Of a stretch of 23,870 nucleotides of DNA, positions 10,956-20,745 are shown piece after piece. The notes below the pieces were generated by a model. The model was not told the origin of the DNA. It saw only the letters and a program-made list of their open reading frames with translations, and ran no database searches. A program made the translations under genes and the position numbers. The stretch comes from Alphaproteobacteria bacterium (GTDB lineage Bacteria; Pseudomonadota; Alphaproteobacteria; Kiloniellales; JAKSDN01), in the NCBI GenBank assembly GCA_030598385.1, contig JAUVQB010000001.1, positions 1-23,870 on the forward strand. The letters are read 5' to 3'. Position 1 is the first letter of the stretch. Each line of letters opens with the position of its first letter.

Positions 10956-11525
10956 ATGGCGAAACCGCAAAGAAACGGTCGCGGCCGGCGTGACGACCGT
11001 GGCGATCGGGAAGACAGCGATCTTGTCGAGAAGCTGGTCAGCATCAACCGCGTCGCCAAGGTGGTGAAGGGTGGCCGCCGCTTCGGTTTCGCGGCGCTGG
11101 TGGTGGTCGGCGACGGCCGCGGCCGGGTTGGGCACGGACACGGAAAAGCGCGCGAGGTGCCGGAGGCGATCCGCAAGGCGACCGAAAAGGCGAAGGGCAG
11201 CCTGGTCCGGATCCCCTTGCGCGAAGGACGGACGCTGCACCATGACGTCAACGGCCGCTTCGGCGCCGGCCGGGTGGTGTTGCGCGCGGCCGACGCGGGC
11301 ACGGGCATCATCGCCGGCGGCCCGATGCGCGCGGTCTTCGAGGCCTTGGGCGTCCAGGACGTGGTCGCCAAGTCGCTCGGCTCGTCGAACCCGCACAACA
11401 TGATCCGAGCGACCTTCGACGGGCTTTCCAGGTGCTTCAGCCCACGCATGGTGGCCCAGCGGCGCGGCCGCAAAGTGTCCGATCTGGTGGGCCGCCGCGA
11501 GCACGAGGCCGAGGCCCGGGAGTAA
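10956..11525 (+). CDS. rpsE: 30S ribosomal protein S5 (uS5)
   Basis: S5 shapes the mRNA entrance and affects decoding accuracy. The 189-residue product has a basic, Arg/Asp-rich N-terminal extension (about 20 residues). The S5 N-domain follows with [20 protein letters not shown] and [15 protein letters not shown] (residues 23-60), then the C-domain with [19 protein letters not shown] and [21 protein letters not shown] is a good ribosome-binding site. It is followed by rpmD. Confidence 0.99.
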   Translation: MAKPQRNGRGRRDDRGDREDSDLVEKLVSINRVAKVVKGGRRFGFAALVVVGDGRGRVGHGHGKAREVPEAIRKATEKAKGSLVRIPLREGRTLHHDVNGRFGAGRVVLRAADAGTGIIAGGPMRAVFEALGVQDVVAKSLGSSNPHNMIRATFDGLSRCFSPRMVAQRRGRKVSDLVGRREHEAEARE

Positions 11526-11531
11526 GCGGTG

Positions 11532-11726
11532 ATGGCCGAGCAGAAAAAGACCCTCCGTGTGACCCAGGTCGGCAGCCCGATCGGGCGCTACAAGTCCCAG
11601 CGGGCGACCCTGATCGGCCTGGGGCTGAACAAGATGAACCGCACCCGCGAGCTGGAGGATACGCCGGCCGTGCGCGGCATGATCGCGAAGGTGCATCACT
11701 TGGTTCGGGTCGAGGAGAGCGCCTGA
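11532..11726 (+). CDS. rpmD: 50S ribosomal protein L30 (uL30)
   Basis: L30 is a small large-subunit protein found in most bacteria. From the ATG at 11532 the product has 64 residues, with [20 protein letters not shown] and [24 protein letters not shown] (residues near 30-53). A GTG at 11529 directly before the ATG is in frame and would add one residue. The ATG is preferred, with GGGAG near the rpsE end as ribosome-binding site. Its place between rpsE and rplO is canonical. Confidence 0.97.
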   Translation: MAEQKKTLRVTQVGSPIGRYKSQRATLIGLGLNKMNRTRELEDTPAVRGMIAKVHHLVRVEESA

Positions 11727-11770
11727 CGGCGGCTCTTGCCGGCCCGGACGTGAGACGAGGATAACGTTCG

Positions 11771-12313
11771 ATGAAGTTGAACGAGTTGGCCGATAATCAA
11801 GGCGCGCACCGCGAGCCCAAGCGTGTCGGGCGTGGCATCGGGTCGGGTACCGGCAAGACCGCCGGGCGCGGCCACAAGGGCCAGAAATCACGCAGCGGCG
11901 TCGCCTTGAAAGGCTTCGAAGGCGGGCAGATGCCGCTGCATCGGCGGCTGCCCAAGCGCGGCTTCAACAATATCTTCGCCAAGCGCTTCGTGGCGCTCAA
12001 TCTGGATCGCCTGCAGGACGCCATCGACGCCAAGAAGCTCGACCCCAAGAAGCCGATCGATGCAGGTGTCCTGAAGGCGGCCGGGGTGATCAAGAATCCG
12101 CGCGACGGCGTTCGCCTCCTTGCACGGGGCGATCTGACTTCCAAGATCAATATTACGGTGGCCGGCGCCTCCAAGAAGGCGTTTGAGGCCGTCGAGAAGG
12201 CGGGCGGCAGCCTCACCCTGGCCGCGGCCCGCTCCGGCGCTTCTGCTGCGGACAAGGCCGGCACGGAGCCGGCCGCGAAGAGCGCGGCGAAATCGGACGG
12301 GGCCGAGGCTTGA
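11771..12313 (+). CDS. rplO: 50S ribosomal protein L15 (uL15) with Ala-rich tail
   Basis: L15 is a late-assembly large-subunit protein. The 180-residue product has the family N-terminus [20 protein letters not shown], the glycine-rich [20 protein letters not shown] (about residues 20-39), [24 protein letters not shown] and a C-domain ending with [19 protein letters not shown]. It is roughly 35 residues longer than E. coli L15, owing largely to an alanine-rich tail ([20 protein letters not shown]...). GAGGA precedes the start. It is followed by a 79-base gap with a hairpin, then secY. Confidence 0.98.
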   Translation: MKLNELADNQGAHREPKRVGRGIGSGTGKTAGRGHKGQKSRSGVALKGFEGGQMPLHRRLPKRGFNNIFAKRFVALNLDRLQDAIDAKKLDPKKPIDAGVLKAAGVIKNPRDGVRLLARGDLTSKINITVAGASKKAFEAVEKAGGSLTLAAARSGASAADKAGTEPAAKSAAKSDGAEA

Positions 12314-12332
12314 GGCCGCGGCTTGGGTTCCG

Positions 12333-12358
12333 GGGCCCGACCGGCATCCGACGGGCCC
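12333..12358 (+). promoter_or_regulatory. Hairpin between rplO and secY
   Basis: A 7-bp GC-only stem, GGGCCCG (12333-12339) with CGGGCCC (12352-12358), and a 12-base loop lies between rplO and secY. It is followed by GTTTGAG, too few T residues for a strong intrinsic terminator. It could slow transcription or protect the upstream mRNA. No promoter hexamers were found before secY in this gap. Confidence 0.35.
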
Positions 12359-12392
12359 GTTTGAGACACCCGCGCGATTGAGGACCGATTGA

Positions 12393-13736
12393 ATGGCATC
12401 TGCCGCTGAACAACTGGCACAGAGCTTCAATTTCGGCGCCATCAGCAAGGCGACGGAACTGAAGAAGCGGTTGTGGTTCACGCTGGGCGCGCTGGTGATC
12501 TACCGGCTCGGCACCTATATCCCGGTGCCGGGGATCGACCCGGACACGCTGGAGCAGATCTTCCAACAGCACTCCGGCGGCATTCTTGGCGTCTTCGACA
12601 TGTTCGCCGGCGGCGCGCTCGGCCGCATGACCATCTTCGCCCTGAACGTGGTGCCTTACATCACCTCGGCGATCATCATGCAGCTGATGACGCCGATCTC
12701 GCCGCAGTTGGCGGCGCTGAAAAAAGAAGGCGAGGCGGGCCGCAAGAAGCTCAATCAGTACACCCGTTACGGCACGGTCGTGCTCGCGTCCTTTCAGTCC
12801 CTGGCCATTGCCGTGGGCCTCGAAGGCATGACGGGGCCGTCGGGCTCGGCGGTGATAGACCCCGGCATCTTTTTCCGGGTCTCCACGGTGATCACGCTGA
12901 CCGGCGGCACCATCTTCCTCATGTGGCTCGGCGAGCAGGTGACCCAACGCGGCGTGGGCAACGGCATCTCGCTGATCATCTTCTCCGGCATCGTCGCGAA
13001 CCTGCCCTCGGCCTTGGCCAACACGCTGGAGCTCGGGCGCACCGGTGCGCTCTCGGCCGCTTTCATCATTCTGCTGCTTTTAATGGGCGTCGCCGTGATC
13101 GCTTTTATCGTGTTCATGGAGCGGGCCCAGCGGCGGGTCTCGGTGCAGTATCCCAAGCGCCAGATGGGCAACAAGATGTTCGGCGGTGAGAGCAGCCACA
13201 TGCCGCTCAAGGTCAACTCGGCTGGCGTCATCCCGGTGATCTTCGCCAGCTCGATCCTGCTGATGCCCTTGACCGCGGCCGGCTTCTCGGGCACCAGCGG
13301 GCCAGAGTGGCTGATCTCCTTTACCGCCTTGATGGGGCGCGGTTCGCCGCTCTATTTGGGCCTCTATACGTCCTGCATCATGTTCTTCACCTTCTTCTAC
13401 GTGGCCCATGTGGTCAATCCGGAGGAGATGGCGGAGAACCTCAAGAAGCACGGCGGTTTCGTGCCCGGCATTCGCCCCGGCAAGAACACGGCGGACCACC
13501 TGAGCTACATCCTGACCCGCCTCACGACGGTCGGCGCGCTTTATCTGGCGTCGGTGGCGCTGCTGCCGGAGATCCTGATCTCGCAGTATCAGGTTCCGTT
13601 CTATTTCGGCGGCACCAGCCTGCTGATCGTCGTAACCGTGACCATGGACACTGTGGGGCAGATCCATTCGCACCTGTTGGCTCACCAATATGAAGGCCTC
13701 ATCAAGAAGGCCAAGCTCAAGGGACGGCGCGGATGA
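12393..13736 (+). CDS. secY: Protein translocase subunit SecY
   Basis: SecY is the channel of the SecYEG inner-membrane translocon and accepts secretory proteins from SecA and membrane proteins from SRP/ribosomes. The 447-residue product has ten expected hydrophobic segments. A plug-like segment [15 protein letters not shown] lies near residues 62-76. Other landmarks are [14 protein letters not shown], the cytosolic loop with [14 protein letters not shown], and the signature [15 protein letters not shown] near residue 366, ending in a basic [10 protein letters not shown] tail. TGAGGA lies upstream. Its stop overlaps adk by ATGA. rpmJ, infA and map, which follow secY in some bacteria, are absent here. 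Confidence 0.99.
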   Translation: MASAAEQLAQSFNFGAISKATELKKRLWFTLGALVIYRLGTYIPVPGIDPDTLEQIFQQHSGGILGVFDMFAGGALGRMTIFALNVVPYITSAIIMQLMTPISPQLAALKKEGEAGRKKLNQYTRYGTVVLASFQSLAIAVGLEGMTGPSGSAVIDPGIFFRVSTVITLTGGTIFLMWLGEQVTQRGVGNGISLIIFSGIVANLPSALANTLELGRTGALSAAFIILLLLMGVAVIAFIVFMERAQRRVSVQYPKRQMGNKMFGGESSHMPLKVNSAGVIPVIFASSILLMPLTAAGFSGTSGPEWLISFTALMGRGSPLYLGLYTSCIMFFTFFYVAHVVNPEEMAENLKKHGGFVPGIRPGKNTADHLSYILTRLTTVGALYLASVALLPEILISQYQVPFYFGGTSLLIVVTVTMDTVGQIHSHLLAHQYEGLIKKAKLKGRRG

Positions 13737-14380
13737 ACATCATTCTTCTCGGCGCGCCCGGCGCCGGCAAGGGAACCCAGGCCAAGCGTCTGGAGGAGCG
13801 CTACCAGATGGTGCAGCTCTCGACCGGCGACATGCTGCGCGCCGCCGTCGCCTCGGGCAGCGAGCTGGGCGGCCGGGCCAAGGAGATCATGGACGCCGGT
13901 GAGCTGGTGCCCGACGATCTGGTGATCCGCATGATTTCCGTGCGCATCGACGAGCCCGATTGCGCCGAGGGCTTCCTACTCGACGGATTCCCGCGCACCA
14001 CGGCCCAGGCCGGGGCGCTCGACGCCATGCTGGCCGAGAAAGGCCTGAGGCTCGACGCGGTTATTCAGATCCGGGTCGACGAGGAGGCCCTGGTGGAGCG
14101 GATCACCGGGCGCTTTACCTGCGCCGCCTGCGGCGCTGGCTATCACGATAAGTTCCAGCGGCCTGAGCGCGAGGGCGTGTGCGACAACTGCGGCGGCACC
14201 GACTTCGTGCGCCGCGACGACGACAACGAAGAGACGGTGCGCAATCGTATGGAGGCCTACCGGGCCCAGACGGCGCCGATTCTGCCCCATTACGAGGCCC
14301 AGGGCCTGCTTCTCGGGGTCGACGGCATGGCCGATATCGATGAGGTGACGGAACAGCTTTACAAGGTCTTGGATGGATGA
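13733..14380 (+). CDS. adk: Adenylate kinase with a four-cysteine LID
   Basis: Adenylate kinase interconverts ATP + AMP and 2 ADP in the cytoplasm. The 215-residue product has the P-loop GAPGAGKGT (residues 7-15), the AMP-binding STGDMLR segment (30-36), [10 protein letters not shown] (80-89) and a long LID domain. The LID carries Cys130, Cys133, Cys150 and Cys153, spaced CxxC...CxxC. This is the metal-binding type known from Bacillus and from Paracoccus denitrificans, not the E. coli type with a hydrogen-bond network. Zinc binding is inferred from the cysteines. It starts within the secY stop (ATGA), so it is co-translated with the translocon gene. Confidence 0.98.
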   Translation: MNIILLGAPGAGKGTQAKRLEERYQMVQLSTGDMLRAAVASGSELGGRAKEIMDAGELVPDDLVIRMISVRIDEPDCAEGFLLDGFPRTTAQAGALDAMLAEKGLRLDAVIQIRVDEEALVERITGRFTCAACGAGYHDKFQRPEREGVCDNCGGTDFVRRDDDNEETVRNRMEAYRAQTAPILPHYEAQGLLLGVDGMADIDEVTEQLYKVLDG

Positions 14381-14389
14381 TGTGCGGCG

Positions 14390-14417
14390 TTGACTCGGGC
14401 CTGCGCGTCACTATAAT
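14390..14417 (+). promoter_or_regulatory. Sigma-70-type promoter of the alpha operon
   Basis: TTGACT (14390-14395) and a perfect TATAAT (14412-14417) are separated by 16 bases, in the 135-base gap after adk. Expected initiation is near 14424, giving a leader of about 90 bases before rpsM. It is the best match to the housekeeping consensus that I found in the window. It indicates that rpsM-rpsK-rpoA-rplQ can be transcribed independently of the S10/spc block. The call rests on sequence only; the start site is inferred. Confidence 0.8.
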
Positions 14418-14515
14418 CGCGCGACCTCGGCGCATGAGCGACCGGCTGATTCCGTGCGTCCGGACATCCCAGGCAACGGACATCCAAGACAAGCGAGCCT
14501 GAAGGAGATCGCCAC

Positions 14516-14887
14516 GTGGCACGTATTGCGGGCGTCAATATTCCGACACAGAAGCGTGTCGAGATTTCGCTGACCTACATCCACGGAATCGGCCGCCGGA
14601 AGGCGAGCGACATCTGCAAGACGGTCGGGATTCCCTCGGAGCGGCGCGTCAACGAGCTGACCGATGACGAGGTGGTGCGCATTCGCGAGGCGATCGACCG
14701 CGAACATCTGGTGGAAGGCGACCTGCGCCGCGAAGTTGCCATGAACGTGAAGCGGTTGATGGACCTCGGCTGTTATCGCGGCATGCGCCATCGCAAGGGC
14801 CTGCCGGTGAACGGCCAGCGCACCCACACCAACGCCCGCACGAGAAAAGGGCCGGCGCGCCCGATCGCTGGCAGGAAAAAGGCCTGA
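14516..14887 (+). CDS. rpsM: 30S ribosomal protein S13 (uS13), GTG start
   Basis: S13 is a head protein contacting the P-site tRNA and forming bridges to L5. The 123-residue product starts (M)[18 protein letters not shown], which fixes the GTG at 14516, with AAGGAG (14502-14507) 8 bases upstream. Landmarks are the [14 protein letters not shown] helix-turn region and the basic C-terminus [20 protein letters not shown] followed by [16 protein letters not shown]. It is the first gene after the alpha-operon promoter. In E. coli, S4 controls this operon, but rpsD is not in this window. Confidence 0.98.
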   Translation: MARIAGVNIPTQKRVEISLTYIHGIGRRKASDICKTVGIPSERRVNELTDDEVVRIREAIDREHLVEGDLRREVAMNVKRLMDLGCYRGMRHRKGLPVNGQRTHTNARTRKGPARPIAGRKKA

Positions 14888-14916
14888 CGAGGGCCTAAGC
14901 AGGAGAAAGCCACAGC

Positions 14917-15306
14917 ATGGCCAAGCCACAAGCCCGTGTGCGGCGCCGGGAAAAGAAGAACATTACCTCCGGGATCGCCCACGTCAGCGCGACGTTCAAC
15001 AACACCATGATCACCATCACCGATGTTCAGGGCAACGCCATAGCCTGGTCGTCGGCAGGCGGTCAGGGTTTCAAGGGCTCGCGGAAATCGACGCCCTATG
15101 CCGCGCAGCTAGCCGCCGAAGACGCCGGGCGCAAGGCCATGGAACATGGCATGAAGACCCTGGAGGTCAACGTCAAGGGCCCCGGCTCGGGGCGCGAGTC
15201 GGCGCTCAGGGCGCTTCAGGCGGTCGGTTTCGTCATTACCGCGATCCGCGACGTGACACCGATCCCGCACAATGGGTGCCGGCCACCGAAACGGCGGCGC
15301 GTCTGA
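14917..15306 (+). CDS. rpsK: 30S ribosomal protein S11 (uS11)
   Basis: S11 lies on the platform of the small subunit near the E site. The 129-residue protein shows [20 protein letters not shown] (about residues 14-33), [20 protein letters not shown] and the highly conserved end [26 protein letters not shown] precedes the ATG. A 120-base gap with two hairpins separates it from rpoA. Confidence 0.99.
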   Translation: MAKPQARVRRREKKNITSGIAHVSATFNNTMITITDVQGNAIAWSSAGGQGFKGSRKSTPYAAQLAAEDAGRKAMEHGMKTLEVNVKGPGSGRESALRALQAVGFVITAIRDVTPIPHNGCRPPKRRRV

Positions 15307-15314
15307 GGGTTATT

Positions 15315-15395
15315 CGGCGTTTGCGCCGTCGCCTTCGTCTCATCCGGCCGCCCGTTTGACGGCCATATGGTTTCAAAAACGCCCGCCTCGGCGGG
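15315..15395 (+). promoter_or_regulatory. Two hairpins in the rpsK-rpoA leader
   Basis: The first hairpin is CGGCG (15315-15319), loop TTTG, CGCCG (15324-15328). The second is CCCGC (15382-15386), loop CTCG, GCGGG (15391-15395), about 30 bases before the rpoA GTG. Neither has a downstream T-run. They may influence rpoA translation or mRNA processing. A TTGACG at 15356-15361 was examined but has no acceptable -10 partner. Confidence 0.35.
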
Positions 15396-15426
15396 ATCAC
15401 ATCCCTAGAACCGTGAGGTCACAGTC

Positions 15427-16443
15427 GTGCTGCAGAAAAACTGGACCGAGTTGATTAAGCCCAACAAGCTCGACATTCAGTCGGGCGAAGATTCGCAACG
15501 CTTCGCCAAGGTCGTCGCCGAACCGCTCGAGCGCGGTTTCGGCCTCACCCTCGGCAATGCGCTGCGGCGGATCCTGCTGTCCTCCTTGCAGGGCGCCGCC
15601 GTCACCAGCATCCAGGTCGATGGCGTGCTGCACGAATTCTCCTCCATCTCCGGCGTGCGCGAGGATCTGACGGACATCGTGCTCAACGTGAAGTCCATCT
15701 GGCTCCGGTTGCACGGCGAGGGGCCGAAGCGCATGCGCTTGCGCGCCGATGGGCCGGGCGAAGTGACGGCGGCCGGGATCGAGACCGGCCATGACATCGA
15801 GGTGATGAACCCGGAGCTGGTGATCTGCACCCTCGATGACGGGGCCCATCTCGACATGGAGCTGACGGTCGAGAACGGCAAAGGCTACGTCGCCGGGAGT
15901 CTCAACCGGGCGGAGGATGCCCCGATCGGCCTGATTCCGGTGGATGCCGTCTTCTCGCCAGTGCGCAAGATTGCCTACAAGGTGGAGAACACCCGCGTCG
16001 GCCGGGTGACCGACTACGACAAGCTGACCATGGAGATCGAGACCAACGGCGCGGTTACGCCCGACGACGCGGTGGCGCTCGCGGCCCGCATTCTCCAGGA
16101 CCAGCTGCAGCTCTTCATCAACTTCGAAGAGCCGGAGTCGCGGGTGGCCGAGGAGCATGCGGCCGAGCCGCCGTTCAACCGCAACTTGTTGCGCAAGGTG
16201 GACGAGTTGGAGCTTTCGGTGCGCTCCGCCAACTGTCTGAAGAACGACAACATCGTCTATATCGGCGACCTGGTTCAGAAAACGGAAGCGGAAATGCTGC
16301 GGACGCCGAACTTCGGCCGCAAGTCGCTGAACGAGATCAAGGAGGTCCTGTCCCAGATGGGCCTGCATCTGGGCATGGAAATCCCGACTTGGCCGCCCGA
16401 GAACATCGAGGAGTTGGCCAAGCGTCTCGAGGAGCCCTACTGA
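15427..16443 (+). CDS. rpoA: RNA polymerase subunit alpha, GTG start
   Basis: The alpha subunit dimer nucleates RNA polymerase assembly, and its C-terminal domain contacts UP elements and activators. The product has 338 residues. The N-terminal domain contains LKPNK-like [29 protein letters not shown] (about residues 32-51) and [18 protein letters not shown]. An acidic linker follows. The C-terminal domain contains the DNA-contacting [14 protein letters not shown] (around residue 263) and [16 protein letters not shown]. The GTG at 15427 is the start because GTGAGG is 8 bases upstream and the N-terminus begins as in the family ((M)LQKNW). Between rpsK and rplQ, as is universal in bacteria. Confidence 0.99.
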   Translation: MLQKNWTELIKPNKLDIQSGEDSQRFAKVVAEPLERGFGLTLGNALRRILLSSLQGAAVTSIQVDGVLHEFSSISGVREDLTDIVLNVKSIWLRLHGEGPKRMRLRADGPGEVTAAGIETGHDIEVMNPELVICTLDDGAHLDMELTVENGKGYVAGSLNRAEDAPIGLIPVDAVFSPVRKIAYKVENTRVGRVTDYDKLTMEIETNGAVTPDDAVALAARILQDQLQLFINFEEPESRVAEEHAAEPPFNRNLLRKVDELELSVRSANCLKNDNIVYIGDLVQKTEAEMLRTPNFGRKSLNEIKEVLSQMGLHLGMEIPTWPPENIEELAKRLEEPY

Positions 16444-16453
16444 GGGCGGTTAC

Positions 16454-16522
16454 GGGACCGCGGCGGTCCCCCACCCCGGCGTACCTGATGGGCGGCCCCC
16501 GGCCGCTCGTCGCGGCGAGCGG
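16454..16522 (+). promoter_or_regulatory. Two strong hairpins between rpoA and rplQ
   Basis: GGGACCG (16454-16460), loop CGG, CGGTCCC (16464-16470) is a perfect 7-bp stem just after the rpoA stop. CCGCTCG (16503-16509), loop TCGCGG, CGAGCGG (16516-16522) is a second. Neither is followed by a T-run, so transcription probably continues into rplQ, which has a very strong AGGAGGAGG ribosome-binding site. The hairpins could set the relative levels of alpha subunit and L17 by processing or partial attenuation; this is inference. Confidence 0.45.
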
Positions 16523-16572
16523 GGCATGCAATCGGTCTCGCGCGCGAGGCCCGGCGAGTAGGAGGAGGATCC

Positions 16573-16992
16573 ATGCGTCACGGTTTTGGCCATCGCAAAC
16601 TGAATCGCAGCGGCACGCACCGCAAGGCCATGTTTGCCAATATGGCGGTCGCCTTGCTGAAGCACGAGCAGATTCAGACGACCCTGCCGAAGGCCAAGGA
16701 TCTCAGGCGCGTCGTCGACCGCCTCATCACGCTGGGCAAGCGTGGCGATCTTCATGCCCGCCGTCAGGCCATGGCGGTGCTGCGCGATCGCACGATCACG
16801 GTAAAACTCTTCGCCGAGCTGGCCGAGCGCTATAGCGAGCGGCCCGGCGGATACACCCGTGTCCTCAAGGCCGGCCACCGCTACGGCGACATGGCGCCCA
16901 TGGCGGTGATCGAGCTGGTCGACCGCAATCCCGAGGCCAAGGGCCAGGATTCCGGTCCCACCATGGAGGACGGCGACGACGCGGAAGAATAG
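16573..16992 (+). CDS. rplQ: 50S ribosomal protein L17 (bL17)
   Basis: L17 is a bacterial large-subunit protein near the tunnel exit. The 139-residue product starts [20 protein letters not shown] and has the conserved [20 protein letters not shown] (about residues 35-54) and [23 protein letters not shown]. It ends with an acidic tail EDGDDAEE. The overlapping AGGAGGAGG upstream of the ATG is unusually strong. It is the last gene of the alpha block and is followed by an intrinsic terminator. Confidence 0.99.
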   Translation: MRHGFGHRKLNRSGTHRKAMFANMAVALLKHEQIQTTLPKAKDLRRVVDRLITLGKRGDLHARRQAMAVLRDRTITVKLFAELAERYSERPGGYTRVLKAGHRYGDMAPMAVIELVDRNPEAKGQDSGPTMEDGDDAEE

Positions 16993-17028
16993 CGGCGGTG
17001 CCCTATCCGACCTGTCGAGTTTCCATAG

Positions 17029-17054
17029 AGGCGGCCCTGCCGGGGCCGCCTTTG
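17029..17054 (+). terminator. Intrinsic terminator after rplQ
   Basis: AGGCGGCCC (17029-17037) and GGGCCGCCT (17043-17051) form a perfect 9-bp GC-rich stem with a 5-base loop (TGCCG). TTTGTCATT follows. The T-tail is short but the position, 37 bases after the rplQ stop and before a functionally unrelated gene, supports termination of the alpha operon here. Confidence 0.8.
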
Positions 17055-17125
17055 TCATTCCGGGGGCATGGCTGAGTGACTGTGAGGGCTGGCAGTTTGC
17101 CGATCGAGTCCCTAGATTCCGGGGC

Positions 17126-18576
<1,451 letters not shown>

Positions 18577-18580
<4 letters not shown>

Positions 18581-19917
18581 CCGGCGGCGGGGCGGGGGCC
18601 ACTCAGGGCCTGTTCGAGGCCCAGGCGCCGCGGCCCTTGGCGGACCGCTTGCGGCCCGGCGATCTCTCCCAGGTGGTCGGCCAGGATCACCTGCTCCAGG
18701 CCGACGCGCCCATCGGGCGCATGGTCGCCGCCGGGCGCCTCGCCTCCATGATCCTCTGGGGCCCGCCGGGCAGCGGCAAGACCACCATCGCGCGCTTGCT
18801 CTCGGAGGTGGCGGAGCTCGACTTCGAGCCCCTCTCTGCCGTGTTCTCGGGCGTCGCCGACCTGCGCAAGGTCTTCGAGCGGGGCAAGGAGCGGCGCCTG
18901 GCCGGCCGCGGGACGCTCCTCTTCATCGACGAGGTCCACCGCTTCAACCGGGCCCAGCAGGACGGCTTCCTGCCCTATGTGGAGGACGGCACCGTGATCC
19001 TGGTGGGGGCGACCACCGAGAACCCCTCGTTCGAGCTGAACGCGGCGCTCTTGTCGCGCTGCCAGGTCTTCGTGCTGCAGCGCCTCGACACCGCCGCGCT
19101 CCGCGTTCTCCTGGAGCGGGCCGAGGCGGACGCCAGCAAGGCGCTACCGCTGGACCCTGAGGCCCGCGTGGCCCTCCTTGCCATGGCCGACGGGGACGGG
19201 CGCTATCTGCTCAACCTGGCCGAGGAGCTCTTCGCGCTGGCCGCGGTGGACGATGCCGAAGTGCTCGACACGGCCGAGCTGACGCGGATCATCCAGCGCC
19301 GCGCGCCGCTCTACGACAAGAGCCAGGAGGGCCACTACAACCTCATTTCCGCGCTCCACAAGTCGCTCCGGGGCTCCGACACAGATGCGGCGCTCTATTG
19401 GCTGGCGCGCATGCTGGCGGGCGGCGAGGACCCGCGCTACATCGCCCGCCGCCTGGTGCGCTTTGCCGTCGAGGACATCGGCCTGGCCGATCCCCAGGCC
19501 CTGGTCCAGGGCATCGCGGCCTGGCAGGCCTACGAGCGCATCGGCTCGCCCGAGGGCGAGCTGGCCCTCGCCCAACTGGTCATTTACCTGGGCACCGCGC
19601 CCAAATCGAACGCCGCTTACAAGGCCTATAGCGAAGTCCGCAAGGCGGCCAAAGAGACCGGCTCCCTGGCGCCGCCCAAGCACATCTTGAACGCGCCGAC
19701 CAACCTCATGAAGGACCTCGGCTACGGCGCCGGCTACGCCTACGACCACGACGCGCCGGATGCCTTCTCGGGCCAGGACTACTTCCCCGAGGGCATGGCG
19801 CGCCGCCAGTTCTACCGCCCCGCCGAGCGCGGCTTCGAGCGCGAGATCAAGAAGCGCCTCGACTACTGGGCCAAGCTCCGCGAGGAGCGCCGCGGGAGCG
19901 TCGAGGGGGGGCCGTAA
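18577..19917 (+). CDS. rarA: Replication-associated recombination protein RarA (MgsA) AAA+ ATPase
   Basis: RarA is a clamp-loader-like AAA+ ATPase acting at stalled replication forks. The 446-residue length is usual. The N-terminal region has PLADRLRPGDLSQVVGQDHL, the Walker A GPPGSGKT at 62-69, Walker B LLFIDEVHRFN with Asp118-Glu119, and the sensor-1 stretch GATTENPSFELN. The C-terminal MgsA/RarA domain contains YDKSQEGHYNLISALHKSLRGSD (near 247-268), RFAVEDIGLADPQAL and the final YFPEGMARRQFY. It starts in the ATGA overlap with the protease gene, so both are co-translated. Protease-rarA coupling is common in alphaproteobacteria as I recall. Confidence 0.97.
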
Positions 19918-19972
19918 TTGCCCCAGCCCCAAGCTCTGCGGATTCCGCGAGTCTGATATGCCGGCTTGCGGC

Positions 19973-20000
19973 TTGTCCTCCGCCGCCAAGCGACTATGTT
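19973..20000 (+). promoter_or_regulatory. Possible promoter upstream of the isochorismatase-like gene
   Basis: TTGTCC (19973-19978) and TATGTT (19995-20000) are separated by 16 bases; each hexamer matches the sigma-70 consensus at 4 of 6 positions. It lies about 50 bases before the ATG at 20051, in a 133-base gap after rarA. The rest of this gap shows only the AGGA ribosome-binding site at 20042-20045. The assignment is tentative. Confidence 0.4.
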
Positions 20001-20050
20001 CTGGGCACGTCCGGACAGGGACGATCATCCGAAGACTCGAGAGGACCCGA

Positions 20051-20713
20051 ATGCACGATTACACGAACCCGGAGCGGGACCGTATCGCGCTCCTGACCTT
20101 CGCCGTCCAGAAGGACTGCGCCGAGCCCGGCTCGCCGGTCGGCTATCTCGGCAGTGGGCGCAAGCTCGCCAGAATCGGCGAATTGGCCCAGGGCTTCCGC
20201 GCCGCCGGCGCGCCCATCGTCCATCTCGTCCGCCTCTACCGGCCGGACGGCTCCAACGTGGACGCCTGCCGCCGGCGGGCGATCGAAGAGGGTCTGCGGG
20301 TGCTCATGCCCGGGTCCTGCGGGGTCGAACTGGTGCCCGAGATCAACCCGGCGCCCGAGACGCGCCTGGATAGCGCCGCTCTGCTGTCGGGCAATCTGCA
20401 GGAGCTCGCCGCGCAGGAATGGGCGCTCTACCGGCCGCGCTGGGGCGCCTTCTACCGGACCAGCCTGGAAGACCACCTGAAGAGCCTGGGCGTCTCCACC
20501 ATCGCCCTCTGCGGCAGCAACTTCTCGACGGCGATCCGCGCGACCGTCTATGAAGCCAGCGCCCGCGATTTCCGCGTGGTTGTGGTCCCCGACGCGATTG
20601 CCGGCGCCGGCGAAGAGGACATGGCGGAGCTGGGGCGCATCGGCGTTTACCTCATGAAAACCGACTGTTGCGTCTCCTGGCTCACCTCGCCGCCGCGCCC
20701 GCTGGCCGCTTAG
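20051..20713 (+). CDS. Isochorismatase-fold protein, predicted catalytically altered
   Basis: The 220-residue product follows the cysteine-hydrolase (isochorismatase/nicotinamidase) pattern. It has an N-terminal strand IALLTFAVQKD, a helix then APIVHLVRLYRPDGSN, the YRPRWGAFYRTSLEDHLKSLG region (127-147), a strand and turn TIALCGSNFSTAIRATVYEA (150-169), and FRVVVVPDAIAG. In active members the N-terminal strand ends in a catalytic Asp, the middle motif has a Lys, and the turn has the nucleophile Cys. By my hand alignment these positions are Ala18, Arg128 and Ala161. The nearest Cys are at 154 (before the glycine) and 23, neither in the nucleophile position. It could be a pseudoenzyme, or have a different chemistry. 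AGGA at 20042-20045 supports the ATG; an upstream in-frame ATG near 19958 would add a sequence unlike the family. Genome neighbours give no pathway. Confidence 0.8.
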   Translation: MHDYTNPERDRIALLTFAVQKDCAEPGSPVGYLGSGRKLARIGELAQGFRAAGAPIVHLVRLYRPDGSNVDACRRRAIEEGLRVLMPGSCGVELVPEINPAPETRLDSAALLSGNLQELAAQEWALYRPRWGAFYRTSLEDHLKSLGVSTIALCGSNFSTAIRATVYEASARDFRVVVVPDAIAGAGEEDMAELGRIGVYLMKTDCCVSWLTSPPRPLAA

Positions 20714-20715
20714 GT

Positions 20716-20742
20716 TAGAGGCGGTGCCGGATACCGCCTCTA
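20716..20742 (+). terminator. Hairpin after the isochorismatase-like gene, possible terminator
   Basis: TAGAGGCGGT (20716-20725) and ACCGCCTCTA (20733-20742) form a perfect 10-bp stem with loop GCCGGAT, beginning 3 bases after the stop codon. The following TCGTGTTG is not a strong T-run, so termination efficiency is uncertain, but position and stem fit a terminator. Confidence 0.6.
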
Positions 20743-20745
20743 TCG

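Noticed and set aside
15356..15361. TTGACG before rpoA as a -35 box
   Set aside because: No acceptable -10 hexamer lies 16-18 bases downstream (ACGCCC region).
19760..20050. Extended N-terminus for the isochorismatase-like protein
   Set aside because: The upstream part overlaps rarA and is Ser/Ala/Arg-rich; the ATG at 20051 has a proper ribosome-binding site and begins just before the first conserved strand.
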